A stretch of 64,000 bases of DNA from Cenococcum geophilum 1.58 (GCA_001692895.1 KV748203.1:1084330-1148329); one strand, 5' to 3'; counted from the first letter of the stretch, positions 21,803 through 37,500 are shown. Notes: generated by a model from the letters alone, not told the origin. Numbers and translations are program-made.

Positions 21803-24800
21803 ATTTCTATAATTAAGGTGTTCCTAATACTGCCTTATTATTCCCTAATAGTAATATATTAAAGAATATCTTAATCTGTCTTCCTTTAATAGTTATCTAA
21901 ATAGGTTCTATTTTAAGATTAATAATGCCTCCTTTATAGGCTATTAGATTTTCTAAAATTATAACTAGTAGATATAGGTGCTCTTTTTATCTATATGGTA
22001 GCCCTATCCTTTTAACTGCTATTGGTAAGATATAGTTCCTTATTGCTTTACTATCTATTAATACTTTAAACTATTAATCTTACTATTTAACTTATAAATT
22101 TAGGTGTTATTCTTAAATTTCTTTAAGGGTTTAAGGCTCTACTACTAGCTCCCTCTGGTTTTATAGGCCTCTATTTTTCCTAACTATTAGCTACTAGATT
22201 TTTGTATACTTAACTTATTCTTTAGCTAATACTTTATTCGCTTTTTATCCTTAATATACTATAGATACATATTCTTTAAATATTTCTACTACTATTATCT
22301 ATTTAAGCATTTTCCCGTAAGGAATCTTCCTAGTTAAAGTATTAAGTTTTTTAACTCCTAAACTTTTACTAGATGTTAGCTATATATATACTTAGTATTT
22401 CTATACTATCGCTTATTTAGCGCCTAATATATCCTTATAGGGTATTTCCGGTTCTTTTTTTATTTAGATTTTTGTATATTTTATATATATTATCTATATA
22501 TATAATCTATACTAATGTATAATACGCTAGGTGCTTTAGGTTAACTCTTAACTTATCTTTATTCTTAAGTTTAAACCTCTATTATATTAATTTAAACGTT
22601 ATAACTTTATTTATAGGTATTAAGATATATCTTTCGCTTCTTTAGTCCTTTAATTATTCCTTTAGATCCTTTAATATTATAATTAAGGCTCCCTTAATAT
22701 AATTTATTGCTTTTTCCATAATTAGGTAGTTTTAGATAACTTTTTTGTCTAACTATATATAGAAATCTTCCTCTTTATTATTATGTCTTTGCCTATACTA
22801 CCTTTAATATAGCTGCTAGAGTGTATACAGTTTATCCGTAAGGAAGTATCTTCTTATTACTATATTATAATAGCCCTTTATATACCGTTCCTTAAACCTA
22901 GTTAGAATCCCTAAATTCTTTTTATTTTTTAGTTTAGTAAGCTACTTAGCTCTTAGCGTGCCCGCTTTTAGCCTATTAGTAATTTTTTATACTAGTGCTC
23001 TGTTTTATATATAACTTAGTATACTAGATCTTATATCTAGTTTCTATTCTTACTATATAAGGATTCTTACTTTAAATTTATCTATAGTTTTTTGTTATTT
23101 ACGTCTTATAATTAAATCCTTAAAATTCTCTTACTTCTTAATTATAGTATTAACTTTTTAATCTTTAGGCTAAACGCTAGTAAGTCTTTTAGGTTTATAT
23201 ATCTGTCTCCTAGTCTAACTGCTATTTATACTATAGATTCTCTAATTTATAGTAAAGCCTCTTACCTTTTACTTATAGGTGTCCTTATTTATACTCTAAA
23301 TTCTTAGTCCCTTAAATTCTTTAATCCTAAGCTTGCTTCTTTCTTAAGCTATACTTTAGCCTTAGTTTAATTAGGCTTTACTAGTATTCTTATCTCGTCT
23401 TAAGAGTCTTAAATCTTACTTATCTTACTTTAAGAATTTTATGCCTTTAGAAAACTTCGTCCTAAGCTTATTTATATATTACTAAACTAAGCCGTTACTC
23501 TACTCTATCGGTTATTGTCTATTATAGGTCCCTAAGTATGCCTTATCTTATCTTAAGAATTTTAAGCCTTTAGCCTTTTGCCTTTATTAAGTAGTAAGCT
23601 AGCACTAGTAGTCGTCTGCTTACTTAATTACCTTTAGATATTACTCCTTCCGTTTTATAAAGCGATAGATGCCGTATCTAATAGTATTATAATACCCGTT
23701 ACTAAACCTTACTCTATAGCGGTTTTAGTCTCTACTTCTATTATATTATTAAGGTTTAGATACCCCTAGTTAGTTTCTTTCTTTACCTTATTACTATTAA
23801 TTAATAAGTACTTTAACTTTATTATTATTTCTGCTAATCTTTATCCGTATATTGCTGTAATATCTTAATTTAGCTTATAGAGTTAATCTTATTCTTTATC
23901 TAACTTTATAGTTCCTTTAAGTCCTCTTAACTCTGGCTCTTATAGCTAATAGCTTACGCCGTATTTAGCGTCTTTATAAACTTAATATACGTTATTATAA
24001 TAAAACATAAAACTTTAGATTAAATATTCTTTTGTTTTTTTTATAGTATACTATTATCTCTTTATACGTGTATATTATATACTATTAGTCTAGTTCCCTT
24101 TACTATATAGTAACTCTAACCACTTCTATAGTCTCTAGTAAAATAACCCTATTTTCTATAATTTATATAAGCTCTATTTTTAAACCATTATTTTTACTAT
24201 AGAGTCCGCTTAAACGTCTTCTACTATTAAGATCCTTAGTTTAGCCTATACTCCTTAGTCCTTTAATTACTTAATCCTTAACTTTTAGGTTTTTATAGTT
24301 GTTTTCCCTATCTTTTATAGGTTTTTTTAGTACTACTTAGGTCTATTAGCTCTACGCCATACTATAGTTTTTAATTTAACTTTAGTTGTTACGTACTTTA
24401 CGCCTTATATAACTATAAAACTCTATCTTAGCCTCTCCTAGCCTGTTCTCTTTAGAAGATCCTATTATTAATTTTAATTGCTTAATCTATTAAATCCCTA
24501 AGGGTATCCGTATCTTCTATTAGAATAATTATATCCTAGACTTTAGCCTTAAGTCCCTATTTATACTGTGCTATAAGCGCCTTATTGTTTCATTTAACTT
24601 ACGTAGCTAATATTTAAAACTGCGTTATATACTTAATTATTAAGGTTCACTATATTAGGTCCTAAAGCTTTATTATTATTATTATTATTGCTTTTAGGTC
24701 CCTAAATATTTATATTAATTATTCCGCGAATTTATTCTAGCTTATAAATATATATCGTACTTCCTAATTAGTGGTTGTTATACTATTATCTTATATTTCC

Positions 24801-25207
24801 GTAAGGTAGGGTTTAAACTATTTAAGCGCCCTTCCTATTAAGAATAATCCTGCGTACGCTACTTAATCTATAGGTGTTACTAACTTCGCTCCTTCCTATA
24901 TAACTTTAAAGTGTATTTATATAAGGAATCCTTTAAGCTTTAATTTCTCTCCTAAGAATTATTTAATTAAAGGTAACTTAACCTTAGCTACTCCTATTCC
25001 ATTAACCCTATTTTTAAGTACCTTATTATTATCTATTAACTAATTAACTATTACCTATAACTATCTAACTGTAACTAGTTACAAGTTAATATCTACTATA
25101 CTAGTATTGTTACCTAACCCTAAGGTCGTTGCTGCTATTAATAGCGTTGTTATAGCTGCTTTTAGTGGCATATTATTTAACTTCTAAGACTATAACTAGG
25201 TAATAAT

Positions 25208-25632
25208 TGTATAACGGAGCCTTATAGCAAGAACTACGGTAGACTCGTTAATAGGCTAGGTATATAGGTAATATAGAAAGTTAATAACATAATAATAACT
25301 AGTGGAGTGGTTGCCTAACAAATTAACTCTAATTATATTCTAAGAATTACTATAAGGAAGGAACTATCTAGGTAGGGACTAAGGGTCCTTAAATATATAA
25401 CTATACTCCTATAAAATCCTTCTTGTATATAAGGTACGTAAGGTATATAAGGTATATAAGACGTTCCTTATAGATCTTATAGAGCTTATAGAGCTTATTA
25501 TATAACCTTAGTTACTATTCCTCGTTATATGGTTCTACCGGCTCTATCCTAGACCGTGCTTATATTAACCAACTAGCTTCCTCTAACTCCTCTCCTAGTA
25601 GTCGTAATATTGTACTTAAAGCGTCCGTAACA
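25208..25632 (-). repeat. LTR (5' side) of chromovirus 1
   Basis: Partner of 17340-17753. It ends GCGTCCGTAACA and is followed directly by the CTAAT duplication. Confidence 0.9.
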
Positions 25633-27324
25633 CTAATAGGCAAAGAAACGAGCTATAAGGGTAGGGGATAGGCTAAGAGAATATATTAGTATAAAAGTAC
25701 TTTATAAAGATTACCTAGTTAAAGTCCTAGTGGTCCCCCTAAGCCTTAGGGTAAAAAAGGGACGCTAGGCGGATAATACAGCAACTATATATATAAGATA
25801 GTAAAATAAATAGAACGCCTTATACTAGGACTTAAGATTACCTAAATCTAATAGCTTTAATAGGAAAATGTAAACTAAGTATATAATAAAAATAATAAGA
25901 GGATATAAGGGTTGCTAGAGACTTGCTAGGGAGTTACTAGTTAAACATATAGCTCCCTTATTATTAGTATATATATACTAGAAATGTATAAACTCCTTAT
26001 CTAAAAAGAAATAATTATAAATGGCCTTATATATAATATAAGGCTCTATAACTATAGGCTATGCCTAAAATAATACTATTACTATATATAATAGGGATAT
26101 ACCTAATCTATATACGCAGTATAGGTGTGCTGCGGCCACTATATAGGCCCCTATAATATAAGACACTGTATAAATTAAGACTAAATAAAATACGTAAACT
26201 GCTACTAAAGCACATATAAGGCATAGGAGAGAGAAGACTATATTAAATATAGGAGATAAAAGGTAAGGGCCCAATAGCTACGGGAATAACTACACGCTAG
26301 GTTATATAAATAAAAATAATAGGTAATAAGCTAGGGGGACGTAGGTACCTTCCTAGCGTTTCCCACCTTTAATACTAGGGGGCTAGGCCGGCTATTCTAA
26401 ACCTTAATAGGCTAGAAGCGACGCCGTATAATATCGCTAGACTAAATAGGAATATAAGGGTTATATAGGATATAAGGGAGAGGACGCCATATAGAAAAAC
26501 CCCTATAGATAGCTATAGTAAGCTTAAGACTAGGATAATTAAGAATTAGACTTAATGCAGTAAATATAATATACGCAGCCGACCTATAAAGGGTGTATAG
26601 CTAACTAGTAAAAATAGGGGAAGAACTAGAAATAATAATAGATTTAAACCTAAAAGGGCTAATAGGAATATAAGATATAGAAACGGAAAGCCCTATATAA
26701 AATAAGTAGTAACTAAAAAGTAGATATAAGAGATAGAAGTTCTAAATATCCTAGAGAAAGTAGAAATAGAAAAGCGAGAAAAAAAGAAGAGGTAAAGGAC
26801 CCTCGCTAGGGGTCCGCCACCTATCTATTATAGTATAACTGCGGCAATATAAACCACCGTTTTATAAGGCCCCTACTAGACAGTCTAAACCTAGAGAAAT
26901 ACTATATCCTTACTATATAAGAGCCGTATTATAATACCTATATATAATTAATATATTGCCCCTAAGGATTTTAGCTTTTATATAAACCAAAAGCACTTAT
27001 ACGCGTGTACTTTATAATTAGTAAGACTATTAGCCTATCCTTATAGTTATAGCAGGCAGTTAACCTAAATATTATTGTTATAATAATCCAAATATATAGG
27101 GGACTAGTATAAATTATTAATATATATAATCCTAGGGTTAAAGGGGTACTATAAACAGAGAATATTATATTAGTAACAAGCTTACTAAAAACTAAAGGTA
27201 TAGAGTTTATCCTATTAGAAGATATAAACCTCTACTACCTATAGTAGGGGGGTATCTATATTACTGCTAAATAATAGGTAGAGTGCCTACTAAAAGCTAT
27301 AGATATTTGGGGCCTTAAACTAGC

Positions 27325-27582
27325 TATTAGCGACTTAGTCAATTAAGGCACGAGCACGGTATAAGGGACGCGCAAGCCTATATAATTGGATTGTCTATAA
27401 ACGAGAATCTAAAGCTAGAGAAAGGAAAGGAGAAGAAGAGCAGCGCCGGTTAAAGTAGGGTTCTTTTATACGGTCCTCTAGTTACGTAACCGCAAAGTTC
27501 TGTTAAGTTCTGCTAACTAAGTTCTGCTAACTAAGTTCTGCTAACTAAGTTCTGCTAACTAAGTTCTGCCAGTGTCGTAATA
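27325..27582 (-). repeat. LTR (3' side) of gypsy element 4 with tandem AAGTTCTGCTAACT units
   Basis: Matches 40990-41205. It is longer because the 14-bp unit AAGTTCTGCTAACT is repeated about four to five times (27505-27570), against about two in the partner. Confidence 0.88.
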
Positions 27583-30500
27583 TTACCCCCCTCTCGGCAA
27601 AAGCCTGCCCTCAGGCTTTATATGTCCATATTATGCCTATAGGGCATTCTTATCTTTATATTCTTCCGGTAGCTTATCGTCTTCGCTATACTAGCACTCT
27701 ATCCACTTATCTAGGTACTTTGGGGGTCCTAGTTTATTAGGGTAATAGCTATAGAATTCTTAAAGCTTATGGGGACTACTAATAAAGTTCTATATAGGGT
27801 ACTAGGTAGGGTCTAGGTTATAGCCTTTCCAACTAACGCGGTACTTTAGCGTTTTCCTTACTAGTTTATAGGCTAGTACTTCTTTAATTTCCTATTTGTT
27901 ATCGCCATTAACTTAAATTAGTAAGGGAGGTTCGTTTTTTTATCTAGGTAATAGGTTATTTATAGCTTTCCGTAGCTTATCCAGCGAGAAAACGGGGTAA
28001 ACCTTAATTAAATCTAGGAGCTTTACTTTATATAAGTTACCTATCTTCTTAAGGACCTTATATGGTCCCGCTATCTAATAGTCTAGCTTACGGCTAGGCC
28101 GTTCCGTCTTTTAGTTCTTTATTATAACCTAGACTATATCGCCTACGGTAAAGTCGGGTTCGCGCCTATACTTATTTACCTGCTATTTTATTAATTTCTA
28201 GGCCTTTTCTAGATTTATATAGGCTACCGTTTAGGCTTCCTCTAAGCGCTTAGTATACTGCTAGGCTTCCTTATAAGATAATTTCTTGCGTACAGTCTAT
28301 AGTCCTTCTAGTCTATCCCAGTTAAAGCTTATTTAGAGTAAATACCCTATTTCTAGTTGGATAGGTGCAAATCCCGTAAAGTTATAGGATAGGGTTGCCT
28401 GGGCGTAGTCTATTAGGGGTAGCAGTTCGCCCTAGTTATTTTAAAAGTAGTTAAAAGGCCGGAGTCTCTAATCTAAATATTAATTTATAATCTCCGTCTA
28501 GCCGTTTATCTAGGGGTAGTATATTATAGAGAGCTTTAGCCTAATACCTAGGATCCGGGTAAACTTATTCTAAAAGGCTAATATAAATTACGGGCTATAA
28601 TTAGATATAATAGTATCTAGGAGTCCGTAAATGTAATAGACGTAGTAGATATATAGTCGGGCCGCCTCCTTAGCATTAATATTCTTATAATAGGGAATTA
28701 AAAACGGGCGCTTGCTAAGGCGGTTAACTAGAATTATAACTATATTATATCTGTCGCGGTTTATAGGTAGCTTATAAAAGTCTATAGAGATATACTGCTA
28801 GGGGCGGTCGGGTATTAGGAGAGGTTTTAATAGTCCTAGGGTCTTATCTCGTGGAATTATAAACCTACGGCAGTTATTACAGTTCCGTATGTAACGGTTA
28901 ATATTTATAACTATTCCGGGCTAGTAGTAACGGTTACTAATAATCTTATAGGTCTTATTTTTTTTAGGGTAGGCCGTAGAGACCTAGGTATATACTTTGG
29001 TAATAAGCTAGGTTTATAAGTTCCGTTCCTTTACTACTACTAGCCGTTTCTAGTACTTAAGCAGTCTATTTTTAAGGGACTATAGGCTAGTAACATCCTT
29101 TGCCTTTTCGCGGTATTCCTATAGAAAAGGGTCCGTACGGTTTACTTGCAGTAGTTTATTAATAAGGTTGAATTCCGTAGGGTTAATAGGATATATCTTA
29201 GCGCTTAGAGATTTAGTACTTAGTTCTTCCTATATCTAAGGGTTAAGGTGCTCTAGTTATAGTAGCGTCTAGGTCTATAATAAGATCTTCGCGGCTATCT
29301 AATTATTTAGGTCCTGTTTACGTCTTATAAGAGCGTCCGCACGGTTAGTGGCGCCTAGCCTATATATAATTAGGAAGTTAAACTAGGATAGAACGTCTAC
29401 CTAGTGCGCTTGCCGGGCCATAAGGGCCTTAGTTATTATAAAGTATTCTAGGGCCTTATAATCCGAAACTACCTAGATAGGCTTAGGGGTCCCTTCTAGC
29501 TATACTCGCCAGTGCTAAAAGCTAGAGATAATAGCCAACATTTCTTTATTGTAGATTAGGTAGTTTAGCTTAGCATCTATTATAGTCTTTAAGTAGTAAG
29601 TAATAGGGTGCTATTCTCCGTCCGTCTACTTCTAAAAATAAACGCTAGCAATAACACTATCTAAGGCATCCGTTTCTAGTATTAAGGGCCATTCTAGGTT
29701 AAAGTAGGCAAGTAAGGGAGTGGAGATTAGTCGTTTCTTAAGCTTATTAAATGCCTACTTATATACGGTGTTAAAGTAGAAGGGCCGGTCCTTTATAGTA
29801 AGGCGGCTAAGGGGCCGAGTAATCCTGCTATAGTTTTTAATAAAGCGTTGGTAGAAGTTATAGAAGTCTAAAAATAACTGTATCCCTTTTACGGTCCGTA
29901 GTAGTTCCTACTAATTAATTACGGCCGTTTTTTCTAGGTTAGCATTAATTCCGTCCGTACTAATAATAAACCCTAAGTACTTTATACGCTTTACACTAAA
30001 TTCTAACTTCTTAATATTGGCCTGGAGGCCAGCCTTATAGAGCTATTATAGGACCTTATAAATGTGCTCCTTGTATTCTAACTCGTTCTTAAAGTAAATT
30101 ATAATATTATCTAGGTAGGCTGTATAGAAGTCATTAAGGTAGTTAAAGAGTACATCCTTTATATATCGTTAGTATATAGCCGGTCCGTTAGTCAGTCTAA
30201 AAGGAAGTACTTTATACTTATATAATCTATATTAAGTCCGAAATATAGTAAGATTTATAGATCTAGGGTCTATTCTAATTTGGTAAAACGCTTAATAAAT
30301 ATCGAGCTTTATAAATACCTTAGCTCTATTTATTTAGGCCAGTGTTTTATTAAGTAGGGGTAGTAGATAACAGTCTTTGCGGGTTATATTATTAAGCTTA
30401 TAGTAGTTAATATAGAAACAAAGTCCTCTATTTAGCTTTTTTATAAAGAGAATAGGGGAGGTAAAAGGGGCCTAGCTAGGCTTAATAAACCCCTTTACTA

Positions 30501-31126
30501 GGTTATTAATAAGGTACTACTTAATAGCCTATAACTTAGCAATAGATTATTTATAGAGGGGGGTATAGCTAAGGGCGTTTTCCTTATCTAACTTAATCTC
30601 GATCTTGTGGTTATACGGTTAGTGCGGTAAAAGTATATTAAATACTACCTTAAAGAATACGTCCTTAAACTTTTAGTATTAATAGGGTAGTTTTTATTCT
30701 ACTAGCTCCTTATCTATAAGCTCACTTTTCTATCCGCTAAGCTTACTTTTCTTTTCCTTAAGTATTCGGTTAATTTCGTATAAGCTAGTTGTAAAAGTAA
30801 TAGTATTAGGCTGAACTAAGTTCCGGTAGAATCCTATAGAGCTAATATAGCAGATATTAACTAGTGGGAGGTCTGTAGGTTTTCTTATAGCCGTTTAGGG
30901 TTTATAATCTTTCTTAGCTCCTATTCTATCTTCCACAAGTTATCCCTCTAATCTATTAGTTTAGTATAGCGTCCGACATTCCTTACTATTCTTTATAGCT
31001 GTATAGGGCCTAAGCTCTCTATAGGGGGCTTTTTTAGGTCACTACTAACTTCTTAGGTCTTTAATACGGGTAGTATAATATAGGTAGTCTAGGGGCGGCG
31101 TAGTATACGGATCCGTTATAGATTAA

Positions 31127-31547
31127 TATTACGGACGCTTTAAGTACAATATTATAACTACTTAGAGAAGAGTCGGAAGAAGCTAGTTGGTTAATATAAG
31201 CACGGTCTAGAATAGAACCCGTGGAACCATATAACGAGAAATAGTAACCGAGGTTATATAATGTTGTACGCAGTATACGCGGTATACGCATTATACGTCT
31301 ACGTATAATACGTATAACACGTACCTTATGTATAAGGAGGATTTTATAGGAGTACGGTTATATATTTAAGGACCTTTAATCCCTACCTAGATAGTTCCTT
31401 CCTTATAGTAATTCTTAGAATACAATTAGAGTTAATCTGTTAGGCAACTACTCTACTAGTTATTATTACGTTGTTAACTTATCTATTCCTATATACCTAG
31501 CCTATTAATAGGACCTATTATAGTTTAAGCTATAAGGTTCCGTTATA
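31127..31547 (+). repeat. 5' LTR of chromovirus 2
   Basis: 421 bp, the same length as its partner. The differences between the two are almost all C/T or G/A transitions, as RIP would give. Confidence 0.9.
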
Positions 31548-34500
31548 TAATTACTACCTAGTTATAGTTAATAAGTTAAATAATATACCACTAAAAGCAG
31601 CCACCACGACGCCATTAACGGCGGTAACTACTTCGAGATTAGGTAACGATACTAGTATAGTAGACACTAACTTACAGCAACCTATAATAGTAGGACAGTT
31701 ATAGGAAATAGTGGACCGGTTAATAGAAAATAATATAATATTTAAAAATAGAATTAACGGGATAGGCGCGGTAAAGATTAAGCTATTATTAATTAAGCGG
31801 TTTATAGGAGAGAGACTAAAGCTTAAAGGATTTCTTATATAAATGCACTTTAAGGTTTTATAAGAAGGGGCTAAGTTACTAATACCTATAGATTAAGTAG
31901 CGTACGTAGGATTATTCTTATTAGGAAGAGCACTTAAATGGTTTAAGCCTTACCTTATAGAGATATAAGTAAACGGAATAATAACTATAAACTAAGATAT
32001 ACGGTTTATGTTCTTAAGCTAGGGCAGATTTACGGAGCAACTTACGTAAATATTTAGGGACCTAAAAGCAACGATAATAGTAAAAAAAAAGCTTTAGAAC
32101 CTAACGCAACGAACTTTAGTAATTAAATATATAATATAGTTCTAAACGCTAGCTATATAAGTTAAGTAGAATAATAAGGCGCTTATAGTATAGTATAAAT
32201 AAGGACTTAAAGTAAAAGTCTAGGATATAATTATTCTAATAGAAGATGCGGATACCCTTAGGGAATTAATAAATTAAGTAATTAAGATTAATAATAGGAT
32301 CTTCTAAAGAGAACAGGCTAAAAAAGGCTAGGATAGAGTTCTATAGTTATATAAGATATAAAGTATATAATAACTAAAGATAAATTAAAAACTATAGTAT
32401 AGCGCAGAGCTAATAGACCTAAGTAGTACTAAAGAAACCTATAAGAGGTAGGGAAAATAACTATAGAAACCTAGAAGTTAAAGATTAAGTAATTAAAGGA
32501 CTAAGAAATATAGGCTAAACTAAGGATTTTAATAGCAGAAGACGTTTAAGCGGACTCTATAGTAAAAGCAATAGTTTAAAGACGGAGCTTATATAAATTG
32601 TGGAAAATAGGGTTATTTTGCTAGAGACTATAGAAGTGGGCAGAGTTACTATATAGTAAAGGGAACTAGACTAATAGTATATAATATATACGTATAGAGA
32701 GATAATAGTACACTATAAGGAATAAAAGAATGTTTAATCTAAAGTTTTTGCGTTCTATTATAATAACGTATACTAAGTTTATAAAGACGCTAAGTATAGC
32801 GTAAGCTATTGGCTATAAAAGCTAGAGTTAAAAGAACTTAAAGGAACTATAGAGTTAGATAAAGAATAAGATTAACTCTATAAGCTAGATTAAGATATTA
32901 TAGTAATATATAGATAAAGATTAGTAATAATAATAATAGAGTTAAAGTACTTATTAATTAATAGCGATAAGGTAAAGAAAGAAACTAACTAGGAGTATCT
33001 AAACCTTAATAATGTAATAAAAGTAGAGACTAAAACCGCTATAAAGTAAGGTTTAGTAACGGGTATTATAATACCATTAAATACGGCATCTATTACTTTA
33101 TAAGATAAAAGGAGTAATATCTATAGGAAATTAAGTAAGTAGACAACTGCTAGTGCTAGCTTACTACTTAATAAAGGCTAAAGGCTATAGGCTTAAGATT
33201 CTTAAGATAAGATAAGGTATGCTTAGGGACCTATAATAGATAATAACTAATAGAGCAGAGCAATGGCTTAGTTTAGTAATATATAAATAAGCTTAGGACG
33301 AAGTTTCCTAAAGGTATAAGATTCTTAAGATAAGATAAGTGAGATTTAAGACTCTTAAGATGAGATAAGAATACTAGTAAAGCCTAGTTGGACTAAGGCT
33401 AGAGCGCAGCTTAAGAAAGAAGTAAGCTTAGGATTAAAGAATTTAAGGGACTAAGAATTTGGAGTATAAATAAGGATACTTATAAGAAAGAAGTAAGAGA
33501 TTTTACTATAAATTAGAGAATCTGTAGTACAAATAGCGATTAAACTAGGAGATAAATATATAAACTTAGAAGACTTACTAGGAGAACAGAGTGTTTAGCC
33601 TAAAGATTAAAAAGTTAATACTACAATTAAGAAGTAAGAAGACTTTAAGGATCTAGCTGTAAGATGTAAGTACTAAGAAACTACAAATAAATTTAGGATA
33701 AGAATCTTCGCGTGGTATAAATAAGGACTAGATATAAGATCTAGTATAATAGGTTGTATATAAGATAGAATACTAGTATAAAGAATTACTAATAGGCTAA
33801 GAGTAGGCACGCTAAGAGCTAAATAGCTTATTAAACTAGAAGATAAGGAGAATCTAGGGATTCTAACTAGGTTTAAAGAACGGCATATAAAGGGCTGTTA
33901 TAACGCAGTAATAAGAAGATACTTCCTTATAGATAGGCCGTATATACTCTAATAGCTATACTAAAGATAGTATAGATAGAGGCATAATAATAAGTAGGAA
34001 GATTTCTATATGTGGTTAAATAAGAAAGTTATCTAAGACCACCTAATTATGGAAAAAGCAATAAATTATATTAAGGGAGCCTTAATTATAATATTAAAGG
34101 ATCTAAAGGAACGATTAGAGGACTAGAGAAGTAAAAGGTATATCTTAGTACCTACAAACAAAGTTATAACGTTTAGATTAATATAATAAAGGTTTAAACT
34201 TAAAAATAAAAATAAGTTAAGAGTTAACCTAAAGCACGTAGTATATTACACGCTATTGTGGATTGTATATATGGATAATATATATAAAATGTATAAAAAT
34301 TTAAAGGAAAAGAATTGGAAATACCCTATAAGGATATATTAGGCGCTAGATAAGCAATAATATAGGAATACTAAGTATATGTATAGCTAGTATCTAGTAG
34401 AAGTTTAGGAGTTAGGAAACTTAATACTTTAACTAGAAAAATTCCTTACGGAAGAATACTTAGATAGATAACAGTAGTAGGAATACTTAGAAAATATATA

Positions 34501-37500
34501 TTTATAGCATATTAAGGATAAAAAGTAAATAAGGTATTAGCTAAAGAATAAGCTAAGTATACTAGGATCTAGCAGCTAATAGTTAGGAAAAGTAAAGGCC
34601 TATAGGACTAGAGGGAGCTAGTAGTAGAGCCTTAAACCCTTAAAGGAATTTAAGGATGATACCTAAATTTATAAGTTAAATAGTAAAATTAATAGTTTAA
34701 AGCGCTAGTAGATAGTAGAGTAATAAGGAACTATATCTTACTAGTAGTAGTTAAAAGGATAGGGCTACTATATAGATAGAAAGAGTACCTATATCTACTA
34801 GTTATAATTTTAAGAAATCTAATAGCCTATAGAGGAGGCATTATTAATCTTAAAACAGAACCTATTTAAATAACCATTAAAGGAAAATAAGTTAGAATGT
34901 CCTTTAATATATTACTATTAGAGAATAATAAGGTAGTATTAGGAATACCTTAGTTACAAAAATATAATTTAAAGATTAATTGGGTTATAGGTTAGGTTAA
35001 TATTAAAGATACTTAACGCCGTAAGAGGCGATAATAGACTAAGATAGTATAGTACTAAGTAGGGGTAACCTATAAAGACATAAATATCGGATTAAGTTAT
35101 GTACTAAAGAGATACTATAAGTATAGTAAGAAACTATAGTCACTAGAAAGTAAAAAGCTATTAGAGTATATAGTATAGGACTATAAAATAGAATTAGAAC
35201 TAGGAATAAGTTTAAGATTCTTTCTAATTTATAAGCTTACTAAAGAAGAAGGAAGAGTATTAAAAGAGTTTATTTAGGAAAACCTATAAAAGGGATATAT
35301 TAGACCATTATAATTATTAGCAGGTTATTTAGTATTATTTATACTAAAGAAAAACGGGAAACTTAGACTATGCATTAACTATAGGCGGTTAAATAGCATT
35401 ATTAGAAAGGATAGGTATCCTTTACCCTTAATTAGCGAAATTTAAGACAGGATTGGCAATATATAAATCTTTACGAAGATAGATCTAAGATAGGCGTACT
35501 ATTAAATTAGGATTAAAGAAGGCAATAAATAAAAGGCAGCCTTTAGGTTAAAGGAAGGACTATATAAACTATTAGTAATATAATTCGGACTTATAAATAT
35601 ACTAGCAATATTTTAGAAACGTATTAATAATATATTAAGAGAGTACTTAGATGAATTTATTATAGTATACCTTAACAATATTATTATCTACTTAATAAGT
35701 AAGGAAGAGCACGAAGAATATATTAAATAGGTCTTAAAGAGACTATAAAAAGAATAAATACTAGTAGCAATTAAGAAATGCGAGTTTTTTACTAGGAAGA
35801 CAGATTTTATTAGATTTATTATTAAACTAGGCTAACTTAGCATAGATCTAAAAAAGATTAAAGCTATAGTAAATTAGTAAGAACTAGAGAACGTTACGCA
35901 GTTAAGGTTATTTCTAGGGTTTTATAATTACTGCAGGAGGTTTATAGCTTAATAGTTAAAGGATATTAAGCCATTTATAAGGTTAATAAAGAAAGAAGAA
36001 CCTTAGGTATAAGAAAAAGAATAGAGAAAACTATTTAAAGAGGTTAAGGAGTTATTTACTTAAGACTTAATCCTTAAGATCTACTAACTAAAACTAGAGA
36101 CAGTGGTTAAAATAAATATATTAGACTTTATACTAGGGGCATACTTTTTATAAAAATATAAAGATGGATGGCACCTAGTAGCATACTATAGTTAGAAGAT
36201 AATACTATTAGAACTAAACTATAACATCTATAATAAGGAGTTATTAGGTATAGTTATAGCACTTTAGGAATAGAGAGTGTTCTTATAAGGTATAGAGAAA
36301 CTATTTATAGTTAAAACGGATTATAAGAACCTAATAGGGTTCCTAATAATAAAAGAACTTAATTAGAGATAAGTTAAATAGATAGAGATGCTTATAAAAT
36401 ACTATTTTAAGATTTAGTATACTAAGGGTGTAGATAATATATAAGCAGATGCTTTAAGTAAGAAAGCTAAACTATAAAATAATAATAAGCTATTAGGGGC
36501 TTTACTATAAAAAGACACAGACGGATTAATTAGATATAATTATCCGAAAATCGTAATAATAGAAGAAATTAGTTAGACTTATAAATTACCTAAAAGTAAC
36601 TAGTTATAAAAGATTTAAAAGGTATAGGCAGAGAATCTAAACTTAAAGTAGTATAAAAACTAAGAAGTAACGTATATACCTAGGAGTATCGCAAAAGAAT
36701 TTATTAAGTTATTCTATAAGGGACTAATTTAGGGATATAATAGAGCTATAAGCTTAGTATTAAGACTTTAAGAGGAGTATATTATTAATAAAATCTAGGG
36801 ACTAGCAAGGCAAATTACTAAGAAATACCTAAACTATTAGAGAAATAAGCTAGTAAGATATAAGCTATATAGAGGGCTATAACCTATTAAAATACTAGAA
36901 AGACTATAAGAGGTTATATTATAGGACTTTATTATAAAGTTGCTAAAATTAAGAGACCCTATTACTGGATAAGATTATAATATAATTTTAGTAATAATAA
37001 ATAAGCTAATAAAGTAGGGGTACTTTATAGTATGTACGGAAGAAATCTTAGCGGAAGATATTACTAGAATCTATATTAAAGAAGTATTCGTAAGATATAA
37101 AGTACTAAGTAAAATTATATTGGATAGAGATTTAAGATTTATAGTAGTATTTTAGGAGGTATTCTTAGCGGAATAAGGAGTTTAAGTAGTAACTTTTACT
37201 ATATATTACCTATAAACAAACGGTTAAACGGAAAGATTAAATTAGATACTAGAGCAGTATCTAAAATACTATATTAATTATATATAGAATAATTGGGTAT
37301 TATTATTACTAGTTATATAGTTTGTATATAATATAACACCTTAAGAAGGAATAGGAATATTACTATTTAAGGTAAATTACGGATATAAGCTAAGAACATT
37401 ATTATTGCTATATTAAGTAAAGAAAACAAGTAGCATAGCTAAGTAAAGAATAGAGATATTAATAAATCTTTATATAAACCTTATGGAAATAATAAAGGTA

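Larger units (their letters stand above)
17340..25632 (-). mobile_element. Ty3/gypsy chromovirus 1, complete ends
   Basis: Two LTRs (17340-17753 and 25208-25632) flank the element, and CTAAT is duplicated at 17335-17339 and 25633-25637. On the minus strand the order is gag (about 24.4-25.2 kb), protease, RT (about 20.6-21.2 kb, KKNGKLRL-type motif), RNase H, integrase (about 18.9-19.7 kb) and a chromodomain (about 18.5-18.6 kb). A 296-bp LTR-like insert (21507-21802) lies in the protease-RT linker. It looks whole in outline but carries dozens of breaks from RIP. It is inserted in LINE copy A. Confidence 0.9.
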
